A stretch of DNA of 64,000 nucleotides from Rotaria sp. Silwood1 (GCA_905250075.1 CAJNOP010000191.1:143090-207089), one strand, 5' to 3'. Positions 35,304-51,053 are shown, numbered from the stretch's first letter. Translations and numbers: made by a program. The notes: generated by a model not told the origin, from the sequence alone.

Positions 35304-38096
35304 CATTTGTTCATCAGTAATTTTATCTATGTATATGTATAACTATTTATATCATCATTATTATAATGATCATTCAAATCTATAATTAATAATAATAAAA
35401 AAACATAATTTTCTTACTTTTTTGTATTTGATCTATTATATTTTCATCAATCTAATACAACCATGAGTATGGTTCGTCAACTCGGTGATAAGAAATGTTT
35501 TAAGGATAAATGACTGCGATAGAATATAACAAGAGATAATAGTAGTTATGGATCTTGAACGTATACTGTTGTTATTACCTAAAGGTTTAGATTATCGGCG
35601 GCATTCAAAAAAAAAAATTAATAGACACAACATATGATATCTGCTTATTCTCTTATTATATAACAATATCATCATTAGAAAACAAGAACAACGACAATAA
35701 GAATTCGGATTTTTCTTCTTTTCAAAGAAAAAAGAAAAACACTTAGTATCATTAATCAATAGTGACGATACTCTATTAAAATTGAATATGATTACTAAAA
35801 CGAAATTTACTTTTATTCTTATATATCAAAAACAAATGAGATACACACTTAAAAATAAACTAAATATATAAAGAACATTTTGGTCGAACAATATTTGCCG
35901 TAAAAGAATTGTTTCTTTTCATAATAGAATACATAGTAGACTAGAAGACAGAGAAAGATACCGTTGTATTCAAACGACCTTTTTTTTTCTTTATTACTTT
36001 GTTTCTCGTTGAATAAATACAAGCAAAACAAAAAACGAGAAAGATATCTTTGCTTGTCTGATATATATCTTATTATTTATGAGAATAAGACCAAATGAAA
36101 GCAGGGGGAAAAAAAGTTCTGCTACGAATTGATGAGAGAATAAGCTAACATCGTTCTACCCATCATTCGTCTGTCCATACGTTATATTATAGATTAGTAT
36201 ATAGTGACAACAGTTCTTCGTTTTAATCTGCTTGATATATTTTAATTGTAATATACTACATATGAAAAGTTACACTAACCTTTATAAGTATATAAAGAAA
36301 AAAAAAAAAAAAAATATTCGAAAATAAAATTTTTCAACTATTCATACTAACTATAATATACATAGATTATCATCATTACTGTAAGATACGCGTAATTCAA
36401 AACTTCAGCAAATTTTGTTTTTGATTTCATCGGATAAAGCTCATCGAGTTGCATGGGCAAAGATATATTTTCAGTGTGAGTGTGGATGAGAAGAAGAGCA
36501 AGACTCGCACCCAACCCATATCCAGACCCGCATCGACACCCGCACCCACATTCACACATATCCACACCCTAATTCTATCTCATATTCTGTTAATCGACTT
36601 CGGGCTTAAGTAATTATATTGTATTTAATGAACTACGAAACTATGCACTCAAAATCTTCTGACGTAGAGTTTGTTTTTGAGATATTCATATTTTCAGATT
36701 GTATTAATTTTGACATTTATTTTAAAAAAAACTTGATTAGACCACTGCTTTCATGCTAAATATACAAAATAAAACACGATTTGAATCATTTGGTTTCATT
36801 TCATACTTCAATCAAATGCAAAAAGATCCGTGCTTATAATATTCTTTGTTATCTATATATGAAATACCGAGAAGGATTTTTCCAACAAACAATTGCTCAC
36901 GATGGGATCTTTCGTACGTATCCAATTATCCAAAGTCATTCAAAATGTATCTGTCATCACATAATTCAAGATGGTTGTATTGATTCTTTCACTTATCCTG
37001 ATAACCTGCGATAAAAGATTTAAAACCATTGTCACACTCATGCTCATATCGATGTACAATCATTAAGATATTGTCATAATTAAAAATGGACAGCGATTAA
37101 AGGATACAAAATAAGATTTTGATTCTTTCAACCAATATTCTAGAATTCGAGCTGTTCATTTATTGTTGTTATGGCGACATAAGCAAATAAAAATTTACAA
37201 AAAATTTGTGAATTAGTTCTAGAAATAATTATTAACCATAAAGAATTTATAGTTTGAGTATGTTCAAATTATCTTCTCCTTGTCCACTCGCTCTACATAT
37301 GTATTTTAACTAAAAGATTCAACATGAAATTCTCTACCAAACTATGTATAATTTGGTTTAAAACTCATTTTAAATATAGCACAAAAACAATGAAAAGCTG
37401 GCATAAAGTGTGTTATGAAGAAGTCGGTTTTACTAACCATTTATTTTCGTAATTGAATTTAATTTAATAAAACGTCTTCACATGCATAATCATTTTCGAC
37501 ATCTATTTGATTCTTTTTTCTCGTTTGCATCTTTTTTGTGTTATATTTAAAATGAGTTTCAAACAAAATGAGATATAGTTTTGTAGAGGACTTCATGCTA
37601 AATCTTGTGATTAGAACATGTATGCTGCAAAAATCAATCTCTTCTACTCTTGAAATATATTAGATAAGAATATTGTTCAAGATGATCAAAACTTGTTTTA
37701 CACCCATTAATCTATTACTATTTTGCATGTTATTTAAAATAGAAAAAAAATCAGTCTTTCATCTTCGATTACCAGTCTACTGTTTCAATATATGATGTAT
37801 ATAAACTAATCTTCACAAAACAAATAAAAAACGACGCAGTAAACGATTTTTGCTGGAGTCAAGGTTTCACGTCTAAATTTAGCTGTGTATACGATATCCT
37901 TCATCATAATAAGTCAACGTGAGAGTCACATGGGCATACCTTTATTTAGATTCTTTTTTTTTCGGTGTTCGTGCATGTTAACATGTCTATCATTATCAAT
38001 ATATATATTTTTATCTCTTATTTAGTGTTTACATCATTATCGATCTTTAAAAGTTGACTTTCATTTGAAAAGTAGACCAGTGTGAAAGAATTTTCT
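35304..38096. other. AT-rich intergenic DNA
   Basis: One telomere-like hairpin (36474-36569, listed separately) and simple A-runs (near 36297-36314). No gene supported. Confidence 0.6.
36474..36569. repeat. G-rich/C-rich hairpin, telomere-like (copy 13, long C arm)
   Basis: A short GTGTGAGTGTGGATGAG arm is followed by a long C arm from 36503 with CGCACCC, ACCCGCATCGACACCCGCACCCACA and CCACACCC blocks. It is the mirror image, in asymmetry, of copy 12. Confidence 0.65.
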
Positions 38097-39558
38097 ATGT
38101 AAGTGCATTTCTTTTAAATGATAAAATTATTCGTTCGTATTTCACTTGATTCTTCTAGGGATCCACGTTTCACCGATGAGGTAAAGGTCTTTCATCAATT
38201 AGCTGCAACACTTCAACAACCATCGAGTAGTTTATCGCCTGAATTGTTGCGAGCATGGCTTGAAGATCTTCATAGTAAAGGCAATGAAAAGCTTAATGGA
38301 ACATTCAATGGCAAACTTGAAGAGAAGCAAGTGAAGACGAACTCTGCCGGTAGATTGTGACGTAGTGAAATATGTGCTTCATTCTTATTGAAAAAAAAAA
38401 ACAATATTTAGATATACCAATTAATATTTATACACCGATTAATACCAACAAAGATAAATTAGTTGTTTACTTCCATGGTGGAGGTCGGATCATGATTGAC
38501 TATTAATTTTAATTGATAATTTTGTTTTAAATTAGGCTGGACAGTAGGCAGTCGAAGAACGCATCAAACGATTATAAATCTTCTTGCAGAGTATTAAAAC
38601 TTTTGCTTTTTTTTATTCAATAGATATTATGTTCGTGATTTAGTGCGACAAAAACTGTTTGGATTTCGGTCGAATATCGTCTAAGTCCTGAACATAAATA
38701 TCCGATTTGGCTCGATGATACATGTGCAGTAACTAAACATATTATCGAAAATAAAGAATCCTATGGTTGGTTTGTTTATCTATCAATATCTTTGTTCGAT
38801 CTAACGATATTGATTATTCATTTAGGTGTTGATAAAACAGCTAAGATTGGCGTAGCAGGTGATAGTGCCGGAGGTACGATTAGCGCAGCCGTTAGTCAAG
38901 AGATGAAAAATATCGATTTTCAGGTAAGATTTTCTGTTCTATATTTGAAAATAGATCATGATTATTTCGATAATAATCAATAGATTCTCGTCTATGGTTG
39001 GTATGATTTTACTCGTTCAGCACCGTCTTACAAGGAATTTACTGATGAACAGTATCTTTCTACACCTGCACTGCTTGATTTGTATGAAAAGTTTATGTTT
39101 AAGTCAATATTTCGACTCAAATGATTCATCTTATTTTCATAGGTGTATCAAAAATGCATTTAATAATGAAGTTGATGCGAACGATCCTCGAATATCTGTC
39201 TTACGTAATACATCACCCGATCGATTACCACCAACTTTATTTATTGTTGCTGAACTAGATCCACTTCGAGATGATAGCTACGGTATAAACATGCTTTATA
39301 GAGAGGAGAAAATGTATGTGTATATAAATTGGATTCATCTTTTTTTAGCATATAAGGAAATTCTGGATAAAGCTGGTGTAAAGAACAAGCTTGTACTTTT
39401 CAAAGGTGTTATTCATGACTTTTTTGCCTTACCTGGTAAGAAATTTATTAGAAAAACAAATTTTCACCAATAACACTCTTATCGATACAGGAACCTATCC
39501 AAAAGCATGTGCACAAGCTATTGATGCTGTTCAAGAATTCATGGCATCCATCTCATAA
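38097..39558 (+). CDS. HSL-family alpha/beta hydrolase (esterase/lipase), ten exons, split start codon
   Basis: Exons are 38097-38098, 38159-38349, 38412-38483, 38536-38590, 38644-38765, 38826-38923, 38984-39081, 39143-39282, 39349-39435 and 39491-39558. They total 933 nt, or 310 residues, all in phase, with nine introns of 52-66 bp. The ATG appears to be split: AT before a GTAAGT donor at 38099, and G after the acceptor at 38157-38158, giving M-D-P-R-F-T. The oxyanion motif HGGGW is near residue 90. The nucleophile lies in G-D-S-A-G-G, the acid in E-L-D-P-L-R-D-D, and the catalytic His in I-H-D-F-F. That is the complete hormone-sensitive-lipase-type triad. It should hydrolyse short-to-medium acyl esters in the cytosol. 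The family is common in bacteria, fungi and plants; many introns of host type suggest an old acquisition or a native gene. It looks intact. If the split start is wrong, an in-frame ATG at 38118 inside the putative intron is the alternative. Confidence 0.88.
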
Positions 39559-42500
39559 ACATATTTATTGAATCAATTCAGCAACTTGTACTACTATTCT
39601 TTACTTTATTAAACTGAACAAATATGACAAGAGAAAAAAATTATCTTTGCTAGAGTAGTACTATGGAAAGTATTGTTGTAGTGTAGCTTATTCATTTTGT
39701 TTCTATTTATTATCGATATCGTTTATTATTATTATTTTCTTTTTGCGTGACCATTATACCCGCTACTACATTAAAACGATTTGATTTTTTTTTTCAATGT
39801 CATCATGACAAATATAGCAAGAAGTGTGAGATAAATTTTTTAATTAACATTAACACTCTAACTGCATTTACAAACGTTGATCTAAGAGTGCTAGTCGACT
39901 TATAGACGCTACCAAAATATAGTTTCAAGAAATAGATTTAAAATTATGTAAATAATGATATAGAGATGAATATAAAAATGCTGCAAGCGTTATGTTGTAA
40001 TTCCAAACCATTTAAAGACGATTGAATAAATGACTTAAGTGCAAAAACATCAGTAGCACATGTAAAACCAATTAGAAAATATGTTGTAGCAATAAGCCAA
40101 GCATATGTGATATTATTCATAGGTGGATAATGATATAGAATATACCAAACTATAGTTACGGATGTGGATGTCGATGACGCAGAAGATTAGATAAACATCA
40201 TCACACTCACCATCACATCTCGATTGGACAAGGTTATAAATGATACTTTCTCAATGATGATACATTATTGAAGTCGGTTAAGTTAAGTAGCGGTTAATTA
40301 ATCGATGATGCATATAATTATATTGTTTTCATACTTAGACCCATCAAATTGGTGTTCATTAAATATTCATGTTTTAATGGTAATCCATTGAATCGGAGCT
40401 ATGATTTCCTAACGATTGTATTTGTTTATTCTAAAAGTGAGCACACTGAAGAAGAATGAGCATTAGTTTACATCATATTTAAATATATACTTTTTTCAGA
40501 AATTCGTTATGCAAGATCCTCTCAATACCTTTACCGTTTATTTAAGCGCTATTTCTTATCAATTTATCTCATATATTACTATAATCTGTTTTTCAATGTC
40601 GCCCCAGTAGAGACATACATAAATTCATATCTTCAATTTTTGAGCTCGTAACTATGATAATTTATATTAAATTTACTTTGATCGAGTCTTAAATCATGCC
40701 TTTCAATAGGTACTCCGTGTTATCTATTATCTCAAAGTTTAGAAATGAATTAAACTTTAGAATAGGTGTTAGCTATTAGACGCTAGTGAGTTTAATGAAA
40801 AAGCTTTACTTACATATCCTAGTCTCACGGCCGTATAAATACTCGGATGGCTCGATGTTGAAGCATTAAATATTACATTGAAAAGAAGAAATATAATTGC
40901 TTTAAATTACAAAAATCTGTCGATAAAATTGTAGAAGATCAAATAATTTTTTTTAGCAATTAATTCTATCGTTCCATATATGATCATATTAAAAAAAAAC
41001 AAATTATATAATAAATTATTATGAAATGGGCAAGAACCCATTCCCATAAGCGCGTATTGATACATTTATACAACACAAGAGTAAAAGTAATCCAATACGT
41101 TGTTTCAAATCTACGAGTAAATCAATTGGCAATATGATTTTTCTGTATTTTGGAACAATGAACTTAATGGAATGTTAAAAATATCTTAATCCATGAATTA
41201 ACTAAACGTTCTTTTGAAAGTTTATTTTTACACTAATATAAAAGAGAGAAAAAAAACAGGCAAATATGATTTAGAAGAGTCTTTCAGGTATGCCTAGTCG
41301 TAAATATAATACCATCTATAGATGTTTGAAAAATGAGTTGACTCGGTGATGTGTACACTTCTTTCCATAAAGCTACTTTTTGATTCAATATTTAATTTAA
41401 TTAAAGCATCAAACAATTAACTATGTATTGCATGTATAGCATATACATATATATCGATATAGTTTCGTAATAAATCTTGGACTAATGCATGGAAATTCAA
41501 ATGGAACTGTCAGAAGACTATGTGCAAAACTACAACGATGACTTATTTTTGGTCTTCTTATATTTTACATTTTGACATAATTTATTCAAATAAAGTTCAT
41601 TTATAATTTTTCGATCATCAGAAGCACAAATATCAACAATAATAATTTTTTTTTATTATGTTTACTTTAATAAAAATCAAAAATTTTAACATTGTTTGAT
41701 CATTCTATTTGAACATATCTGTTAGTGTCTCATCTACTATACTATTCGAAATAGCATAAAATGTATTCAAATGATATGCAATGTCTATAAAAATCAAATA
41801 ATATTCATAGACCGATCCTGGATACATATAACATGTATATGTATACTTGATTTGAATATAATGATTATAATCTTTGGTATGTTCACTCATATTATTTGTT
41901 ATATAAACATCCATTTCTCTACTGTTTTATCTTCGTTTGATGATTCATTTGATATGAATAGAATATCAAGTTACTATCCTCTATATGCGTTATTCTTTCA
42001 TTGTAACCAACTGTACTTGATGTTTTTTCATCATGTATGACATGAGCTGTTGTTATTGTCATAATATCCGAATCAAGACTATTCCCTGTTTGACAATATT
42101 CACATATAATGTCATGACTATCATCGATTACTCAGCAAGTATAATCGAATAAACGATGATAAATCTAGAAAAAGGGATATATATTCAAATAAATTTAGAT
42201 TAAAGTTCTTATTTACAATAAAGAGAATATAACGATTCATTGAAGTCGATTCATGATTGTTTTTCTAAATTTTTCAAACAATCAAACAGCATACTTTCAA
42301 CATGAAACTTTGCTCATACATAGAACTCGTAGAATATCGTAAGAGTGTTAGCTGAAAATAATTTTTTTTTTTCTGTTGATATACTGAGCTTTCAAATTGT
42401 ATCTAGAGTTGTCGCAGATATTGAATGAAATGATCTGAAACTTGGCTAAAATAGTTCATGAGAACGAATTACTTCAGGATTTTCTAGTTTGTCCAAGATC

Positions 42501-43050
42501 TCCTTATGTAGGTCTACTATGAAATCTTATAAATAGTTTAAAACGATCGAAATCTGTATGAGAACATAATGATATACTATACGTACAGTAGTTTATCACT
42601 TCCCTGTAAATGTTAATAATTGATTATGTATGTGTCTAACCTCAGGAATCTGTACGAAATAATCATATAGTCAAATGATCATTTTTCAAAACGTCATTAT
42701 ATGCATAAGAATGTACTAATTATCATTGTGCATGAATATTATATTTTAGATATTTTTATATGATTAATTACTTCATTTGCTTCTGAATCATTACGACAAA
42801 GAGATTTTTTTAACTAGTGAGAAACTTGGCCTAGAAATTCAATTATTTCTTCTATTGTCGAAGTAAATAGATAATAAAAATTATTTTATTGTTGTTGATC
42901 ATTTTAATAAAAATTTAATGTGTGTATTATCTTGAATGAAATATATAATTATATTATTTAAATTGATATATCAATAAAATATACTACAATAAATAGATAG
43001 ATAGATTAAATAAAGGTTAACTAAAAATATATGTCTTGTTCAATATAATA
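39559..43050. other. AT-rich intergenic DNA
   Basis: About 3.5 kb without a supported gene. A weak telomere-like hairpin lies at 40160-40219. Open frames at 41705-42040 are AT-driven on both strands and not convincing. Confidence 0.6.
40160..40219. repeat. G-rich/C-rich hairpin, telomere-like (copy 14, degenerate)
   Basis: GGATGTGGATGTCGATGACG faces CATCATCACACTCACCATCACATC. Several units have lost their G-triplets, so this copy is old or chance. Confidence 0.4.
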
Positions 43051-45524
<2,474 letters not shown>

Positions 45525-48074
45525 TTTTTTAAGATTTTGATTGTTCAATACACGGGCTTTGATCTGAAATCTAACTTGGTATATATACATATATATAAGA
45601 AACAATGTACTCAAGTCTTTTTTTTTTCTTTTCTCTGACATGCCGGAAACACACAGACGATGTATGTTCTTTCTTTATAACATACTAGCCTTGCACAGAA
45701 CTCTATTATATGAGAAATATGTACTATGACACAATCTTGGTAGAGAAAAAAGTTCTATATACAAAAAGATAAATTGATGAAAGCTATCATGAACTATTGA
45801 ACGAAATCATCACTTAGATGTTGTAATCAATGCAGTCGTCCTTTTCACTTTCTTGCTCGTTATTCTTATTTTCTGAGTAACATCAAATATGTTATAAATG
45901 ATAAATATTCGACTATTCCTAATAGATTAGAACTATCCACACACATGCATGCGTCAAACCTAAGAGTAATTTGTTGATAGGATATAACTGTTGGTTTTTT
46001 TTTCTTTTTCATTTTTGACTGACACAAATATTACTTTCTTTAGCCGACTGTCCCTTGATACAGAATATGCAGTTAAGAATTGATTACTCATATTTATTGT
46101 GGAAATCTTCATCAACCACATGTCACTTGTTAATGAATAAGTCTTATGCAAATATAGATGAATTGTATCATCAATATCAATCTTCCTCTGTCTAACTCAA
46201 TACAGAATAGATATCCACATTTTGCTTGTATAAGTTAATGAATCCATCTTTATTTATTGAAATTTTGTTGACAATACACCAGCATATTCGAAACGAAAGA
46301 AAATTACTTGTTGCTATGTAATGGTACTACTAAAATAAATCAATAAATAGAATTCTAAATTAATTCTTATGGAATATTATTTCTGTAGCTTATGTCAAAA
46401 TAAAACTATTTAAAAAAAATGGAATTAGCAGATTATTATTTTTTCGAATAGTCTGTTTTTTGTTTCAAATGATAACTTAAAAAAATTTTAATTCGTATAA
46501 CAATATTGATAATTTTATTAGTTAGTTTTTTTTTGTTTACATAAAAGATATTTAAAAACAAAACAAAACAATATCAAATATTGTTTTATATCTAAACCAA
46601 TTTATACAAGGCTGTGTATTATGACAATAAGAAGAGCATTCTATGGATAAAACTCAATTGTATCTGATAGTTGTTTTTTTTTATTCATGCATATCTAAAT
46701 TGAATGTTGACCTAGATAAATGGGTCAGACAAGTATCATGAAATTTATGGTTTCTTATCAACGATTAAGAAATTACCATAAATAAAGGTAAGAAACGCCA
46801 TCTGTATTTTATCGATAACAAACGACATCACAGAATATACAATGTATACCTTTAGTATTATCGAACGAATGACATTATCAAATTTTATTTTCTATACTCT
46901 ACGACCAATAAATTAAGACGTTAATTTTCGAAGATACATAAGGTAGGGGCATCTGTTATGTATTTAAATCTCAATACGAAGTTTCAAAAATGTCTATTAT
47001 GGCAGTTCTTTAATGGATTTTTTTCGACACCATAGTTTTACTGTCATTTATGGATAAAGTATTGTTTTCATATAGTACAGTTACTTATTGGATTTATCGA
47101 TTTTCAAGTTGATGAGAATCGTTGGAAAATGATTCTCAACATGATCACCTAATAACTGCTATTACTCAACAAAATATTAGTGATGATTCACACATTAGTA
47201 TTGAAGATATTAGTTAACAATTTTCATAAGAAAAAAAAAAACTTCATCAATAACAAATAGCATAAATTTGCGTTTTAAAATGTGTAATATCACATATGCA
47301 AGATTTGTTCTCAATTTTTTTGATGTCGTCAAGAGAAAAAAATTTAATTTATCCATGCATGTCTGACTGTGCTCTTTCAGATTATTGATTGTTCAATTAT
47401 TTAAAACGTAGCCTTGATACATATTCAGATGTAACAACTTTAGTTAAACTAATAACGAAGAAGTTCAATTCAATAACTATTCACGAATATGAACTTCAGT
47501 CAAGATTATTTCGATCCATAAATAGAATAATAGGAAGAGGTATTATGTGAACAGTTTTATTTAATCTTATTAAAATACTTATAACTTTATGAATATTCTA
47601 ATTTTACAGATTATAATCAAACTCATACGAAAACAAAAAATACTATTCATCATATCAAAAGAATTTCTACCTTATTAATTCAGTACAATTGCTTATTCAT
47701 TAGAAATTTCTCAAATAACAATCGTGATTAATTGACGCCATAAAAACAGATCAAAATATATAAATTTTATTCATGCAAAAATAAATATGAGTTTTCTACA
47801 TAATCTATGTATGGATTACAGAAAAAAGATAATTAATACTACTGTATGAAAATCAAATGTTGATAATGAAATATATACCTGAAAATGATATTCATGTTTT
47901 TTGGCAATTATTTGTAGCCGTTTGGCACCGTTATAATTATTTCGATTTTAAAGTATTTTAATATCATTTTATCAGGTTTATCTCTACCGTAGAAAAAGAA
48001 GTAGTGTGCTAACTGATATCTTGAATTAGTTTGGTATTAGTGAAGTTTCTTTCAATAAACTACTTTGAACTAGC

Positions 48075-48121
48075 GTGTAAGTGTGGATTAGATGGAAGAA
48101 AAAATCTATATTTACATCCAT
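48075..48121. repeat. G-rich/C-rich hairpin, telomere-like (copy 15, very degenerate)
   Basis: GTGTAAGTGTGGATTAGATGG faces ATTTACATCCATTCC. Only partial pairing; listed for completeness. Confidence 0.25.
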
Positions 48122-48740
48122 TCCTGAAAAAAAAACATGATCCTCAATTCACAAAACTAAATTTGAAATGTTTGTCAGAAATGTAAAGGATTTGTTCGTT
48201 ATGATGAATAGTAATCAGCATAAGATAGAATGAATAACTCGAAGTAATAGTGATTCATCGTTACTTCTTTCATTCCTATTTTAACATTTTTTTTTTTCAT
48301 CAAAGACTAACATTAGTCATTTTTGTCTGAGAGTGTATTGTGTTTTTAATTCTTACCTGACAATGATCTGTACTTATCAGATAGAAAAAGACGCGCTCGC
48401 CGTATAGGTGTATATATGAAAGACGTAATACTTTTATCTTATCTTTCTCTTGTATATATTTACATACGCGCACACCTAATACATACAATCGAGCTTTGTC
48501 CAGATGCACATACGATATGGCTAATGTCTTTCGTCAAAAGTCAAATTCATTTCTGTCAATCATTTAAAACATTAGTTGATCAAACATAAATTTTGAAACG
48601 TTTCGACAACAATGATTTAACTAAAGAAGAAATCAAGCTTTTTCGTCCTCTTCTTTCTCTTATTTATTGACAGTATGCACGATACACAACTGGTTGATCT
48701 TATTTGATATCTTCAACCGATTCTTTTTCTTATCTTTATG

Positions 48741-48865
48741 TAAAAGACGTATATGAAATTTTTCATTTTGTTATCGACAAGCTTTCGACACTAGTTGTAT
48801 CATCTACACAAGTAGTGTCGGAAGCTCGTCAATAACAAAATGAAAACTTTTATATATATCTTTTA
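48741..48865. repeat. Long near-perfect hairpin (foldback, arms about 55-60 bp)
   Basis: The left arm (from TAAAAGACGTATATGAAA to TCGACACTAGTTGT) matches the reverse complement of the right arm (ending ACTTTTATATATATCTTTTA) with no gaps and about ten mismatches, mostly transitions. Only a few bases are left as loop. It is unrelated to the G-rich family. It could be a MITE-like foldback or a small-RNA hairpin precursor. Confidence 0.75.
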
Positions 48866-49248
48866 GTTAGCTTTTCAGTTTCTTGAAAAACTCTGTTTAT
48901 AATTCAAATTTGTTATTCTTATCTTTCCATGTGATGAGAGATGTACGAGGAATCCATCAGTTCTGAACTCTTCAAAACATCAAAACTTAAACACTGATGA
49001 AAATATGCACGTTAATCAACCATAGCTAAGAAGAAGTCAAGCATGTGCGAAACTTAAAGTAATAGATCGAGCCTAGCGTTTCAAACGAAACTTATACTAT
49101 CAAACTTTGCTTAGTCCGACAACTTAAATCTTATTTTCAGAAATTTAGGATATCATTATTAACGAGAGAAATGAAGAATATGCGATATAAGTTTTTCATT
49201 GTATATTACATATACGTAGATATATATCGTATTGAGTATATCTACGAG

Positions 49249-49307
49249 AGTGTGGATGTACGTGATGTGAATGTTGATTATTTCTTCAACAACATCCACA
49301 CCTCACC
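49249..49307. repeat. G-rich/C-rich hairpin, telomere-like (copy 16)
   Basis: GAGTGTGGATGTACGTGATGTGAATGTTG faces CAACAACATCCACACCTCACC. The stem GTGTGGATGT/ACATCCACAC-like core is retained. It sits about 145 bp upstream of the sulfatase ATG. Confidence 0.6.
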
Positions 49308-49451
49308 TATCCTATGCTATTCGATGCCATGCTTGAGTTCGATTAAAACGAAATCGAGCTTTGACCTAATGTTTAATTCTTTCTTGTCATTTCTAGCTGT
49401 GCTGAAAATCTCGAACGATCATCATCGGTATATTATAAATAAGTAGATATC

Positions 49452-51053
49452 ATGGCCAGTGACGCATCAAATTCAAAAATGCCAGAACAGCCGAATATTC
49501 TCTTCATCATTGCTGATCAAATGTGTGCTCCGATTCTTCCTTTGTATGATCCAAAATCACCTATAAAGATGCCACATCTCAGTCGATTAGCTAAAGAATC
49601 AGTTGTCTTTGATTCGGCTTATTGCAATAGTCCACTTTGTGCACCATCTCGATTCGTTCTAATGAGTGGTCAACTACCAAGTAAGATCGGTGCCTACGAC
49701 AATGCTGCTGATTTCATTTCTAGTATTCCGACATTCGGTCATTATCTGAGAAGACTTGGCTATCATACTTGTTTGTCTGGAAAAATGCATTTTATAGGAA
49801 ATGATCAATTGCATGGTTACGAAGAACGTCTCACTAGTGATATCTATCCAGCCGATTACGGATGGACCGTTAACTGGGATGCAGCTGAAGTTAGACAAGA
49901 TTGGTATCATAACATGAGTTCGGTTCTCGATGCTGGACCTTGTGTACGCAGCAATCAGATTGATTTTGACGAAGAAGTCATGTACAAAGCTCAGCAATAT
50001 CTCTACGATCATGTACGCAAACCTGTAGGAACAAACAAACGACAACCATTCTGTCTAACTGTTAGTTTAACTCATCCACACGATCCTTATACGACACTAA
50101 AGCATTTCTGGAATATGTATCAAGATGTTGAGATTCCTTTGCCTACTGTAAACATCAAACCAGAAGAGCAAGATCCTCATTCTGTGCGTCTCATGAAGGT
50201 CATCGATATTTGGAATAATCCAATGAGTGACGAAGCTATTCGTCGAGCTCGTCGTGCCTATTTTGGAAATTGTACATATGTCGATGCAAATGTTGGAAAA
50301 CTTCTTCAGATTTTAGAGGAATGTGATTTAACAGACAATACGATAGTTATTTTTTCAGGAGATCATGGTGATTTTCTAGGCGAACGTGGATTGTGGTACA
50401 AGATGAGTTTCTTAGAACCATCTGCACGTGTTCCACTACTAATATATGCGCCAAAATATTTTTCACCACATCGAGTGAGTGAATCGATTTCGACGATTGA
50501 TCTGTTTTCTACTCTAGTTGAACTTGCTGGTGGTCAACTCGAATCCCATCTTGAAATCGACAGTCGTTCACTTCTTCCTCATCTTACCGAATCGAGCATC
50601 AAACACGATGAAGTCATTGGAGAATATATGGCTGAAGGTACTCTAGCTCCGATGATAATGATTCGTCGTGGTATCTACAAATTCATCTATTGTCCGATTG
50701 ATCCTCCTCAACTCTTCAATATTTCAAATGATCCACATGAAATGATCAATTTGGCTGAATCATCTTCGGTGGAGCATGCTCAACTCTTAGCCCAATTTCT
50801 CAAAGAAGTTCAACAACGCTGGGACTTTTCTGCTATTACTGCTCAGGTCCTTCGATCTCAACGGCAAAGACGATTCACAGATGCAGCTCTTCGAATAGGT
50901 CAATGGAAATCCTGGGATCATCAACCATTCAAAGATTCGTCGAAACAATACATTCGATCAGTGGCAGCTAACTTGGATGACCTGGAATATCTAGCTAGAT
51001 ATCCTCGTATTGCTGAATTGCCGCCCAGTGCTGCGAAAATGAACACTGATTAG
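49452..51053 (+). CDS. betC: Choline-sulfatase, intronless
   Basis: One uninterrupted 533-codon frame. The first 40 residues hold the sulfatase metal-binding segment P-N-I-L-F-I-I-A-D-Q. Near residue 63 is the sulfatase signature C-A-P-S-R, whose Cys is oxidised to formylglycine. L-S-G-K-M-H-F, T-H-P-H-D-P and the second metal site F-S-G-D-H-G-D follow. The long matches N-S-P-L-C-A-P-S-R, G-A-Y-D-N-A-A and D-I-Y-P-A-D-Y-G-W are those of bacterial choline-sulfatases (BetC), and the C-terminus has the family's extra domain (Y-L-A-R-Y-P-R-I-A-E-L-P). It should hydrolyse choline-O-sulfate to choline and sulfate; choline feeds betaine synthesis, an osmoprotectant route that would suit a desiccating animal. 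No signal peptide is seen, so it is probably cytosolic, like BetC. Absence of introns and richer GC than its flanks point to fairly recent bacterial or fungal acquisition. A formylglycine-generating enzyme must act on it. Confidence 0.95.
   Translation: MASDASNSKMPEQPNILFIIADQMCAPILPLYDPKSPIKMPHLSRLAKESVVFDSAYCNSPLCAPSRFVLMSGQLPSKIGAYDNAADFISSIPTFGHYLRRLGYHTCLSGKMHFIGNDQLHGYEERLTSDIYPADYGWTVNWDAAEVRQDWYHNMSSVLDAGPCVRSNQIDFDEEVMYKAQQYLYDHVRKPVGTNKRQPFCLTVSLTHPHDPYTTLKHFWNMYQDVEIPLPTVNIKPEEQDPHSVRLMKVIDIWNNPMSDEAIRRARRAYFGNCTYVDANVGKLLQILEECDLTDNTIVIFSGDHGDFLGERGLWYKMSFLEPSARVPLLIYAPKYFSPHRVSESISTIDLFSTLVELAGGQLESHLEIDSRSLLPHLTESSIKHDEVIGEYMAEGTLAPMIMIRRGIYKFIYCPIDPPQLFNISNDPHEMINLAESSSVEHAQLLAQFLKEVQQRWDFSAITAQVLRSQRQRRFTDAALRIGQWKSWDHQPFKDSSKQYIRSVAANLDDLEYLARYPRIAELPPSAAKMNTD

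Larger units (their letters stand above)
45525..49451. other. AT-rich intergenic DNA with a long hairpin and coding debris
   Basis: A TATA-rich stretch (45577-45600) about 55-75 bp upstream of the PDC start may be its promoter. A plus-strand stretch at about 47390-47550 reads like a protein fragment (K-R-S-L-D-T-Y-S-D-V-T-T-L-V-K-L-I) with an internal stop; no family recognised. A 125-bp foldback (48741-48865) and two telomere-like hairpins are listed separately. Confidence 0.45.
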
